DNA of 14,180 nucleotides from Bacteriovoracaceae bacterium UBA1511 (GTDB lineage Bacteria > Bdellovibrionota > Bacteriovoracia > Bacteriovoracales > Bacteriovoracaceae). The notes under the pieces are model-generated. The model was not told where the DNA came from. It did no database searches and was given only the letters and a program-made list of their open reading frames with translations. The position numbers and the translations under genes were made by a program. Positions 1 to 7,662 of the stretch are shown here, piece by piece (the stretch's first letter is position 1; each line of letters opens with the position of its first letter). The DNA lies in the NCBI GenBank assembly GCA_002323535.1, contig DCQT01000029.1, positions 1 through 14,180 on the forward strand. Direction: 5' to 3'.

Positions 1-2009
1 CCTTCTTTTAAACTTCTAGCTTTCCCAAGTAATGGCCCTGTTTTTTCCTTCAGTTTTCCTTTGGATACTTTCAGCATCTCTGTCGCTTCTTTTACTAAGT
101 CCTCGTCCATATCTTTTATTCTTAAAAACTCCTCGACTTTCAAAATTGTCTTATACCACTCTTCTTTCCCATAAAAAGTTCGGCTCGGTGCGATTTGCCC
201 CAGTTTTCTTTTTCTTTCAGACTCTTTTTGAGCTTTCTCGAGGGCTTTTCTTTCCTTCTCTTTTTTCCAAGCGTCTAGCTCCATTCGTAATGAAGGCACA
301 TCTAGATTTTCAGGGTCCATCGCAAGAATCTGACTGAAGGTTGATTCTGCTGGGGCGACACTCTTTTCCTTAACAAATCCTTTTGCCTTCTCAACAAGTG
401 AATTGATTTTTTCTTGCCGCTTTTTCTCTTCAATTTCTGCCAATCTCTTTTTTTCGAGCTCCTCTAACTCCCGGAAACCTGAAGAAGCAACTTGAATCAA
501 GGACTCTGTATCCTTGTATTTTGGAATTAATTTTTGAACTTTATCCAATTCCCTTAATGCATCTTCATATTTAGCCTGTTGAATAAACTCAAAACCTAAT
601 TGATAAGTTGAAATTACAAACTGTTGATCCTCTGGGCTTAGTGCATTAAAAAGTTCCTCTGCTTTTGTCTGCGGCTTCTTCTTTTCCTCTGATTCAACTT
701 TAACTACTTTACCATCAACAATTTTTTCTTTGCCCGGTTTTTTACTTGCGACTTTTTTTGGTGGATCCTCTGAATCCAAAATCATATAAAGTAGAAACAA
801 TCCCACTGCCCCATAAATTAATTGTTTATTTCTAGGTAGTTGTTTGTATTTCCATATTAATTTTTTAACAATTGATTTTTGTGCATCTTCAGGCATCTCC
901 TCAGTGGCACCATCCTCTGAGATGTCTAGTTCATCTACCTCGACTACCTCTTGAACCTCGATCACCTGATTTTCTTCAACTGGAAGAAAACGATCTGACT
1001 CACCTGCCAGAAAATCATTTTTTGCTCTAAAGGTAAACGTTGTACTACCAATTATAAATTCATCACTATCTTTTAACGTTTCTTCATTTATTTTTACACC
1101 GTTAAGTAATGTTCCATTGGCAGACTCTAGGTCAATTAAATAAACTTTCCCTTTAACCTTTTTTAAATTTGCATGCTTAGATGAAACCTCTTGGTCTAGC
1201 AAGGGTATCTGAGAACTCTCCTCATCACGCCCAATAAAATTATCGCCATCCTTAACCGTATATTTTTCATATGGTGCATGTTCTCCAAATATCTCCACAT
1301 AAAAATTTACATGGCCAGTAAAAACTTGAGTCTTCTCTCCCGCCTCTTCCATTGCATACTCATCAGAGGAATTATCAAACTCATCGTCACTTTCAAACTC
1401 TCCCTCAGAAGAAAACTCATCTCCTGAATCAAACTCTCCCTCTGATGCATAATCCTCTTGGTCAGTGTATTCCGATTCTTCCCCATAACTCTCTTCACCT
1501 GTGCTCTCTTCTCCAAATGACTGCTCTTCCGTTTCCTCTGTAAACCCATCATCTGATTCATCTACCTGATTTTCATCTCCAACTTCATTAAGTTCATTTT
1601 CATCAGATTCATCTACACTTTCATCATGTTTTATTGATGAGGTTTGGTCCCCACTACTCAGCTTAGTTGCCTCTGCTTCATCGGACTCACCAGCAATTTG
1701 AAAAAGAAGAGTGTACCCACCAACTCTTAGTTTTTTGTTCGTATTTATCGCAACTTTATTAACTTCATTATTTGAATCGTCATAAGTAGGCTTAAATTTA
1801 GATAAATTTTCATAGAACCATTGTCCATTTTCAAAAATGACTGCACCTTGCTCTCTAGAAATCAATCGATCGTCAATACGAACAAAGCAATTAGAACCCC
1901 TGCCAATGAGGGTATTAAATTTTTGTCCTTCATCTCCAGTGATTTCATTGGAAAAATCAAATGAGGCAAGCACTTCATCATTTTTTAAGACATCTAAATT
2001 CACCTTCAT
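1..2009 (-). CDS. Dual-FHA, single-pass membrane protein with TPR-like C-terminus (3' end missing)
   Basis: An open frame runs from ATG at 2009 off the left edge (669 codons visible). Residues 13-105 form a first, degenerate FHA domain: IGR at 35-37 and SREQ at 51-54, but no SxNGT motif. Residues 109-228 are a strongly acidic linker. Residues 232-328 form a canonical second FHA domain (GR 260-261, SKHA 277-280, SANGT 296-300, LNG 302-304). One membrane segment lies at about 397-411. The rest is charged, with TPR-like helices around 465-505 and 535-575 and coiled-coil-like lysine/glutamate stretches. The FHA part should be cytoplasmic and the C-terminus extracytoplasmic. FHA domains bind phosphothreonine peptides; the partner here is unknown. 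The start overlaps the previous gene's end by 32 bases, so translation is probably coupled; the Shine-Dalgarno before the ATG is weak. The C-terminus and total length cannot be judged. Confidence 0.85.
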   Translation of the reverse strand, partial: MKVNLDVLKNDEVLASFDFSNEITGDEGQKFNTLIGRGSNCFVRIDDRLISREQGAVIFENGQWFYENLSKFKPTYDDSNNEVNKVAINTNKKLRVGGYTLLFQIAGESDEAEATKLSSGDQTSSIKHDESVDESDENELNEVGDENQVDESDDGFTEETEEQSFGEESTGEESYGEESEYTDQEDYASEGEFDSGDEFSSEGEFESDDEFDNSSDEYAMEEAGEKTQVFTGHVNFYVEIFGEHAPYEKYTVKDGDNFIGRDEESSQIPLLDQEVSSKHANLKKVKGKVYLIDLESANGTLLNGVKINEETLKDSDEFIIGSTTFTFRAKNDFLAGESDRFLPVEENQVIEVQEVVEVDELDISEDGATEEMPEDAQKSIVKKLIWKYKQLPRNKQLIYGAVGLFLLYMILDSEDPPKKVASKKPGKEKIVDGKVVKVESEEKKKPQTKAEELFNALSPEDQQFVISTYQLGFEFIQQAKYEDALRELDKVQKLIPKYKDTESLIQVASSGFRELEELEKKRLAEIEEKKRQEKINSLVEKAKGFVKEKSVAPAESTFSQILAMDPENLDVPSLRMELDAWKKEKERKALEKAQKESERKRKLGQIAPSRTFYGKEEWYKTILKVEEFLRIKDMDEDLVKEATEMLKVSKGKLKEKTGPLLGKARSLKE

Positions 2010-2958
2010 CCATCCCAAGTTTATTCTCAATAAAATTTATTTGATTTTCTGCTAATTCATACCTCTCATCGTCGTCATAACCCCTCAGCAACCTTATTAT
2101 AGCACAATAGGAGTTTGCCGCAGACTTCAGCTTCCGGCCTTCCATTTCCCTTCTAGCTTTTAAAAATAACTTTTCAGTACTTTCATCCAAGGCTTGCTTC
2201 GTCTTTCTTTTATAAAACATTGCCCTTCCGTTACCTGGATCTAAAATCAGCGCCTGTTGAAATTCCTCAAGCGCTCTGAAGTAGTTTTGCTCTCTAAATT
2301 CTCTTTGACCTCTGTGAATGATTGCTTCTACATTTTTCTTGTCTTTTAAACTCTCTGCATTTTTCTTTTTATTTTGCTCCTGTTCATAAGCAGAAGTTAC
2401 ATCCTTCAACCTTCTACGGTTTGTCTTTTTATTTTCACTTTCTTTCTCACCACTATCAAACAAAAATAAAACCGCTAACACCGATACTATTACGATCAGT
2501 CTGATATTTCCTTTTTTTTTCGCGTCTTTTTTCTTCTGTTCATCTTCAATTTCCTCGTTAGGCAATTTTTCACTTTCGGCAACTTCTATTTCATACTCAG
2601 ACTCAATATTAAATACTTCAAATTTTAATACCGTCGCACCTATTATAATTTTGTCGCCATTTGAAAGCTTGTGCTGAGTAATTTTAAGATCCTCTACAAC
2701 AGTACCGTTTTGACTTTTTAAATCTGTAAGAATGAAATCACCGTTAATATTTACTATCTCTGCATGCTCCCTACTTGCCTTTTCATCAAGGACTTGGATA
2801 TCGATTTTATCCGACCGTCCAAGAACAACTCGCCGACCAGCAATATAATAAGAGACTCCTTTATTTCTTCCAGTCAAGCAGAGTAGCCTATGATGGACTC
2901 CAACTTTTTTTGGCGCCCTAAAATTATTTACAATTTTAACTGCTTTACTTTTACTCAT
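1978..2958 (-). CDS. FHA-domain single-pass membrane protein with TPR-like C-terminus
   Basis: A 326-residue protein. Residues 22-115 form a canonical FHA domain: LGR at 46-48, SREH at 62-65, SQNGT at 82-86. A lysine-rich stretch (about 142-153) precedes one membrane segment at about 150-167, giving a cytoplasmic FHA domain by the positive-inside rule. After a charged linker, residues 210-245 look like a TPR unit (ending LDPGN), followed by more helical-repeat-like sequence to about 292. The architecture matches its downstream neighbour (FHA - TM - TPR), so the two may be related or paired. The start ATG overlaps the upstream gene's stop region by 8 bases, as expected in a translationally coupled operon. 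FHA domains read Ser/Thr phosphorylation, so this protein could recruit a phosphorylated partner to the membrane. No kinase is encoded in the window. The exact function is not known. Confidence 0.88.
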   Translation of the reverse strand: MSKSKAVKIVNNFRAPKKVGVHHRLLCLTGRNKGVSYYIAGRRVVLGRSDKIDIQVLDEKASREHAEIVNINGDFILTDLKSQNGTVVEDLKITQHKLSNGDKIIIGATVLKFEVFNIESEYEIEVAESEKLPNEEIEDEQKKKDAKKKGNIRLIVIVSVLAVLFLFDSGEKESENKKTNRRRLKDVTSAYEQEQNKKKNAESLKDKKNVEAIIHRGQREFREQNYFRALEEFQQALILDPGNGRAMFYKRKTKQALDESTEKLFLKARREMEGRKLKSAANSYCAIIRLLRGYDDDERYELAENQINFIENKLGMDEGEFRCLKK

Positions 2959-4507
2959 CTCTTACAAACGAAATATAGAAACATTTTGCAAACCCATCTT
3001 TTCCCATGAGTGCGTTTACAAATACGCTATAATCGTTACCTTGAAGTTCATAGTTTCCACTTTGACTAGTTCCGGAGTTGTCCGCGGAGCCATCACAAAG
3101 CTCGATGACTGTCGCCGCCAATCCTTGCTCTCTTGCCACATCCAATAGACTCATCCCCTCTGAACCACTTTCTCGTATCCCTGTGCAGTCTTCAGCAGGA
3201 GTGTTAATTCTTACAACATTTTTGTCTTGGTCTAGAATCATAACCGCACCATGAGCACCATTCATAAACTCAACCATTGTCTCAATGTAAGGTCCGGACT
3301 CTTCTACTTCATCAAATGTATCATCGTCCGAATCTCGATCAGCCTCTCGGTACCTTTGTATTAATGAGTTGATACTATTTTTCAGTGGATTTAATTCTTC
3401 AAATTTTAGCTCTGGCTCAATTCCTCTTTTTCCAGACCTAATAGCATCATCTAAAAGATACTTTAGCTCCTCTAAAGGTCTTAAGGTTAAAAAATAAAAA
3501 ATGCCAAAAAAGATTGCTGCAATTCCACCTGAGGAAATTAATGACTTTAAGAAAATCATCATCGTATGCCTATCCTGAATTGACTTAGGCTTAAACCTTA
3601 AAGCAATAACACCTACTGCCTCTGAAGTCCCTGTACGGGGGTTGTATGCCATTATTTTTGCAGCAATTCCAATAACACCACTACCAAGAATTTGAACTTG
3701 AGTAGAATCACTTTCATTCATTGTTCTCGCGGCCCATTCTTGGGCTTTCACACTAAAGGGGTCCTGAATATATTCATTCATTCGAACAAAAGGCCGAACA
3801 ACCCGGCCTTGTAGATCAAATAATTCAAACTTAACCTCTTTATTATTCTCGATAAAAGAAGTATCAACCATATCCAGTTGTTTTTTTTCTAATGCCTTCG
3901 CATTAAGTCTAGCGATCTCCTCTGCGTATAGTTTCCCTCTTTGCGCTACCTCTGAAATTAAAATAGTATCCCCATACTCTATAGCAGGGAAAATAGTTAA
4001 ATACATAGTTAAGAAAACAAAAACTGCGAAGCTGATCGCACTCATCGCCCTCCATTGGTACTCCCGATTAAGCCCATTTAGGTGAATGACTAACTTATAT
4101 TTAAAAAGCCATAAAAGTGTCGGTCCTAAGTTTTTTGGTTTTGGCGGTGGCTTTGAAAAATCATCAACAACTTCCTCTTCTTTACCATCGGCTACTTTTT
4201 TAATAATGATCTTTTTTTCTTCAACATAAACAACTTGAAGAATGAGATCAGGCAAAGATATTTTGTCACCATTTTGAATTGTTGCACTTTTAATAAGCTT
4301 TCCATTTAGATAAGTTCCATTTGAGCTATCTAAATCTTTTAGAAAAGCAGTTTCTCCTTTTACATTAATACTAAAATGCTGTTTTGATATACCATCAACA
4401 GAAAGTGATACTGTTAAATCCTCCTCTCGCCCGCAAACATTATCACCCTCGACAAGAGTAAATTCTTCACCTCTTAATTTACCTGCAATCGCAACAAGTT
4501 TAAACAT
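2951..4507 (-). CDS. FHA - two TM periplasmic sensor - HAMP-like - PAS protein without output domain
   Basis: A 518-residue protein. Residues 1-95 are a canonical FHA domain (GR 26-27, SKQH 41-44, SSNGT 61-65, LNG 67-69). A proline/lysine linker leads to TM1 (about 154-174). Residues 175-315 should be periplasmic and have the size of a Cache-like sensor. TM2 is at about 318-342. A HAMP-like helical linker follows (343-392), then an acidic stretch and a PAS-like domain (about 405-518; MILDQDKNVVRINTPAEDCTG at 423-443 is the typical PAS start). This is the layout of a membrane receptor, but no histidine kinase, cyclase, phosphatase or methyl-accepting region follows; the protein ends with the PAS domain. 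It may pass a signal by protein contact, perhaps to the neighbouring FHA or TadC-like proteins (inference). The ATG has GGAG seven bases upstream and overlaps the DUF192 gene by 8 bases. Confidence 0.87.
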   Translation of the reverse strand: MFKLVAIAGKLRGEEFTLVEGDNVCGREEDLTVSLSVDGISKQHFSINVKGETAFLKDLDSSNGTYLNGKLIKSATIQNGDKISLPDLILQVVYVEEKKIIIKKVADGKEEEVVDDFSKPPPKPKNLGPTLLWLFKYKLVIHLNGLNREYQWRAMSAISFAVFVFLTMYLTIFPAIEYGDTILISEVAQRGKLYAEEIARLNAKALEKKQLDMVDTSFIENNKEVKFELFDLQGRVVRPFVRMNEYIQDPFSVKAQEWAARTMNESDSTQVQILGSGVIGIAAKIMAYNPRTGTSEAVGVIALRFKPKSIQDRHTMMIFLKSLISSGGIAAIFFGIFYFLTLRPLEELKYLLDDAIRSGKRGIEPELKFEELNPLKNSINSLIQRYREADRDSDDDTFDEVEESGPYIETMVEFMNGAHGAVMILDQDKNVVRINTPAEDCTGIRESGSEGMSLLDVAREQGLAATVIELCDGSADNSGTSQSGNYELQGNDYSVFVNALMGKDGFAKCFYISFVRDE

Positions 4508-4835
4508 CTCTTAACTCCAGTTGATCTCCAGGTTTGACCTCATCAAATGTATCTGCATTTGCCTCCACGACTCTTTTCACTGAAAAATAAGGCCTTGTTA
4601 TCCGCCAAGGAGGCAAGTCTCTAAAAACTTTTACCACCTTAAAGTTCTTATCTAAGAAAAGAACATCAATATTAAACTTCATGAAAAACGTATGAATAGA
4701 ATTACATGGCTCTATTAAAAGAGATTCGCCAGTATCTAGTTTTTTACAATTTAGAAGACCAACCATTCTCGACAATGTGTCATCCGCAACTCGAACGTTA
4801 TCTGAAATAACCTTTTCACCATGCAGTAACCTCAT
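4500..4835 (-). CDS. DUF192 family protein
   Basis: A 111-residue protein covering the whole DUF192 (COG1430) domain. Family hallmarks seen are SRMVGLL at 22-28, GESLLIEPC at 36-44, SIHTFFMKFNIDVLFLD at 46-62, and the C-terminal VVEANADTF then VKPGDQLEL. No signal peptide or membrane segment is visible, while many family members are exported; this one looks cytoplasmic. The biochemical function of DUF192 is not established. The start is well supported: GGAGG lies six bases before the ATG, and the ATG overlaps the TadC-like gene's TAA by one base (TAATG). It also overlaps the next gene by 8 bases, so it is a fixed part of this operon rather than a bystander. Confidence 0.9.
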   Translation of the reverse strand: MRLLHGEKVISDNVRVADDTLSRMVGLLNCKKLDTGESLLIEPCNSIHTFFMKFNIDVLFLDKNFKVVKVFRDLPPWRITRPYFSVKRVVEANADTFDEVKPGDQLELRDV

Positions 4836-6532
4836 TATCTACCTCCGGTAACCTGTTCAACAACTATCGGTGCAAAAATGATAATCAAAACAGCAGGCAT
4901 AATAAAGGCCATCATAGGGAATAGAATTTTAGTTGTTGCTTGGGCACCTTTTTTCTCTGCCTCTGAACTTCTTTTCTCCCTAATTTCCTTGGATAGATTT
5001 TTCAAAATTGGACCTATCGATGCACCAACTGAGTCCGCAGCGATCAACGTGGCAGTGAAAGATGTAATTTGAATCAGATCTACTCGATAGGCCATATTTC
5101 TAAGTGATTCCGCCCTTGATGCCCCAATTTTTATCTCTTTTATTACTTGGGTAAACTCGTCTATAAGAGGTCCTGGTTTTCCTTTTTCAACAACCTTTGA
5201 CATTGCCGCAACAAAATCAAGCCCTGCTTCAACACTTAGAGCAAGCATATCGACACAAAAAGGCATACCAACCATAACTTCTTCTTGTCTTTGTTGAATT
5301 TTTCCTTTTATCCACATATCGGGATAGAAAAAACCAATTCCTCCTAACACAGGAATTAAAGATAATGGCCAAGTCTCCTCAAGGAAAGTTCTAACTCCCA
5401 AGAAGACTATGGGAAATCCAATGATCAAAAATAATTTAAAAGCAAAAAAATCCTCAGGAGTTAATAAATCATTCAAACCAGCTGACGATAGGGGCTGCTT
5501 ATATTTCTCCTTAATCTTTTTTTTCATCTTCATTGAAGATACAACTGGCGAAATATAATGTTTAAAAAATGGCCTTGAATATTTTAAGATTATTCCGTGC
5601 TTAGAAATTTCATCTTTTTTCTCACTTGCGCCCTCTTCCAGCTGCTCTGAGGTTTGCATTTCTGACTGCTCTTGAAAAAGCATTCGCACAAAAATAAAAA
5701 CTGAAAGAAATATTCCTGCTAGAGCTGTATAAAGAATCAATGCCCAAGGATCCTCTTGTTCTTTTATCGCGTCACACGCGGACTGTATACGTCCATCACA
5801 TGCGCGTCTTAAAAACTTATTTCCTAGCTCTGTTTCATCTTTTGTTCGAAGTATTAAACCGACTCTTTGGCATGCAAGTAGTCTATCTCTACTACAAACT
5901 GGTACATCTTTTAAGTTAAATAACTTCTCTTCCTTCAAAGTTACACAACCATATTTTTTAAGATGATTGATACCTTTTTCTCTTAGCTTTTTATCATCAG
6001 ACCTAAGTGCTTGTGCCTTTATGTAATCCCTTCCACAAGCTTTGCGGTAAAACTTTAATGCGCCATCAGGTTTTTGATTCTCTAGTAGGTAATCACCATA
6101 GGCAAGACAACTTCCAGGGTCAGACTTAGCAAAACCAAACTCTTGCCCTGGAAAAAAGTCCTTACAGTTTTTCAGCCAAATTGGAGCTTGTGATAGACGA
6201 TATTCTCGTTGTCCTTTTGACTCTTTCTGCTCTTGAATATCACGAGATTTTTTTGGTGGCCCCTTCTTATAATAATCATCTACCTTACCACGCCACTTAT
6301 TCTCGGCCACATCAACGACAATCTCTTCTTTAGCCTCTTCGAATAATTTTGAGCAAACATCGTAAGTTTTTCTGTTTCTTGTTTCGTTTAAATTACACGC
6401 TAATCGATGTCTTTTACTTACGGTGACTTGTTCTTCTACTCCTCTGATTCGAGGTCGTGCCTGAGCAAACAGCGTGTTTGAGCAAAACACAAATAAAAGT
6501 ATATAAATAAGGCGCGAAGCATTTAAAATCAT
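4835..6532 (-). CDS. TadC-like type II/IV secretion inner-membrane protein with N-terminal Cys-rich Sel1-like periplasmic domain
   Basis: A 565-residue protein. Residues 1-24 look like a signal peptide (hydrophobic core, then LFAQA). Residues 25-262 are predicted periplasmic and contain ten cysteines (46, 60, 123, 142, 166, 196, 213, 221, 245, 253) in Sel1/Hcp-like repeats, for example YRKAC and LRRACDGRIQSAC. TM1 is at about 264-284. After a charged cytoplasmic segment come two membrane segments (about 364-380 and 388-406). A single T2SSF domain follows (about 420-555: MPFCVDMLALSVEAGLDF, then a conserved DSVGASIGPIL), ending in a last TM (about 535-557). One T2SSF domain with this ending fits TadC of Tad pili rather than GspF, which has two. 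The signal peptide plus Cys-rich domain is unusual for TadC. It is the first gene of this close-packed set, 79 bases after nagZ. No tadA, tadB or pilin gene is adjacent. No clear Shine-Dalgarno is visible before the ATG, so the N-terminus is less certain. Confidence 0.87.
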   Translation of the reverse strand: MILNASRLIYILLFVFCSNTLFAQARPRIRGVEEQVTVSKRHRLACNLNETRNRKTYDVCSKLFEEAKEEIVVDVAENKWRGKVDDYYKKGPPKKSRDIQEQKESKGQREYRLSQAPIWLKNCKDFFPGQEFGFAKSDPGSCLAYGDYLLENQKPDGALKFYRKACGRDYIKAQALRSDDKKLREKGINHLKKYGCVTLKEEKLFNLKDVPVCSRDRLLACQRVGLILRTKDETELGNKFLRRACDGRIQSACDAIKEQEDPWALILYTALAGIFLSVFIFVRMLFQEQSEMQTSEQLEEGASEKKDEISKHGIILKYSRPFFKHYISPVVSSMKMKKKIKEKYKQPLSSAGLNDLLTPEDFFAFKLFLIIGFPIVFLGVRTFLEETWPLSLIPVLGGIGFFYPDMWIKGKIQQRQEEVMVGMPFCVDMLALSVEAGLDFVAAMSKVVEKGKPGPLIDEFTQVIKEIKIGASRAESLRNMAYRVDLIQITSFTATLIAADSVGASIGPILKNLSKEIREKRSSEAEKKGAQATTKILFPMMAFIMPAVLIIIFAPIVVEQVTGGR

Positions 6533-6611
6533 TAGGTAAATTCTAACAAAAACCTTCTAAAGCTTCTTTATTAGGAAATAAATGATGCTCTAACTAATTT
6601 TCAAACAAAAT

Positions 6612-7646
6612 TTATTTTATAAGAAGAGCACTTCGTATTTTTTGATTTAATTTTTCACCCTCAAAAAAAACATCAGAACTATGGCATTCAGTCTTATTCA
6701 ACAAACTTTTCTTAACTTGATGAATTATTTTTTCATTTATTTCAAATTTAGAACTTAATGATTCGTCTGCTGCCAGATGGCGAACAACTTCATAGGTCTT
6801 TTCAAAACTTCTGTACTCAACCATCGTTGCCCCGGCAAGAATTGCCATTTTTGCAGCCTCTACTCGGCCATAGGTTTTCTCAATCGCCCCCATTTCCATA
6901 TCATCAGTAATAATAATTCCATTAAAACGAAGAGCGTCTCTGCATAGCTCATAAGCTTTAGGTGATACCGTAGTCATTTTTTCTTTATCAACTGAAGGAA
7001 TATTAAGATGCGCCATCATAACAAATCCACACTTTGATTTGACCGCTCTTTTAAAAGGAAAAATGTCCCGATCTTTAATCACATCAAGCTCATCATTTAT
7101 AGTCGGTAGATCTTCGTGAGAGTCCACTGAGGTATTACCGTGTCCGGGAAAATGCTTCAGACACGAGAAAACACCATTGGTTTGAAGACCTCTGACAGCA
7201 GAGGAAGCAAACTCTGAAACTATTTCTTTGCTGTCTCCAAAACTTCTATCACCGATAACATCACAGTTCGGATCAATTAATATATCTGCACATGGACTCA
7301 AATTCACATTAACTCCACAGTAACTTAGCTCCTTTGCCATTTGCTCATGAACCTCATAACATAATTTGGGAGATCCAAGCTTTGCTATTTCCATCATTGA
7401 AGGAAACTCTGTAAATTCCTTTCTGAACCGTTGAACTCTTCCCCCCTCATGATCTGTCGCAATAAGGATGTCTGATTGTATATTTTTAATAGAAGTGCAA
7501 AGATTTTTTAATTGCTCCCTATTACTATAATTTTTTGAAAATAGGATTACGCCGCCTAACGAATACTCCCTAATAAAATCCTCTTCATTTTTAGTTAACG
7601 TAGTGCCTGATAAGCCTGTAAAAAATAATTTTCCAATTTGATTCAA
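6612..7646 (-). CDS. nagZ: Beta-N-acetylhexosaminidase (GH3), peptidoglycan recycling
   Basis: A glycoside hydrolase family 3 enzyme. It removes N-acetylglucosamine from GlcNAc-1,6-anhydroMurNAc (muro)peptides in the cytoplasm during cell-wall recycling. With a TTG start at 7646 it has 344 residues, close to the usual NagZ length. Motifs seen: DHEGGRVQR at 65-73 (sugar binding), DRSFG at 133-137, KHFPGHG at 164-170 with the DSH dyad at 175-177, and TDDMEMGA at 247-254 carrying the presumed nucleophile Asp248. There is no signal peptide, as expected. The start is chosen because GAGGG lies six bases upstream and conserved sequence begins at once. A longer TTG start at 7700 has no such site, would overlap the lipoprotein gene by 38 bases, and would add an 18-residue charged extension. 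The spacer after the lipoprotein gene is then 16 bases, consistent with one operon with mreB. Confidence 0.93.
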   Translation of the reverse strand: MNQIGKLFFTGLSGTTLTKNEEDFIREYSLGGVILFSKNYSNREQLKNLCTSIKNIQSDILIATDHEGGRVQRFRKEFTEFPSMMEIAKLGSPKLCYEVHEQMAKELSYCGVNVNLSPCADILIDPNCDVIGDRSFGDSKEIVSEFASSAVRGLQTNGVFSCLKHFPGHGNTSVDSHEDLPTINDELDVIKDRDIFPFKRAVKSKCGFVMMAHLNIPSVDKEKMTTVSPKAYELCRDALRFNGIIITDDMEMGAIEKTYGRVEAAKMAILAGATMVEYRSFEKTYEVVRHLAADESLSSKFEINEKIIHQVKKSLLNKTECHSSDVFFEGEKLNQKIRSALLIK

Positions 7647-7662
7647 AAAAATCCCTCGGTTC

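Noticed and set aside
32..337. Plus-strand open frame of 101 codons starting MALFFPS
   Set aside because: It lies antisense within the coding sequence of the dual-FHA protein, is rich in Phe, Leu and Ser as expected from the complement of Lys/Glu-rich codons, and has no clear ribosome binding site.
1307..1561. Minus-strand 84-codon frame inside the acidic linker
   Set aside because: It is an out-of-frame reading of the dual-FHA gene, whose own frame continues through with clear FHA motifs on both sides.
2301..2560. Lysine-rich, low-complexity stretch in the FHA/TPR protein as a possible frameshift zone
   Set aside because: The frame stays open and the membrane segment and TPR unit on either side are in the same frame, so no break is indicated.
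6533..6611. Promoter or terminator between nagZ and the TadC-like gene
   Set aside because: Only weak -10/-35-like matches and a 5-bp stem (TAAAG/CTTTA) without a T-run are visible, so neither can be claimed; whether the two gene sets are one transcript stays open.
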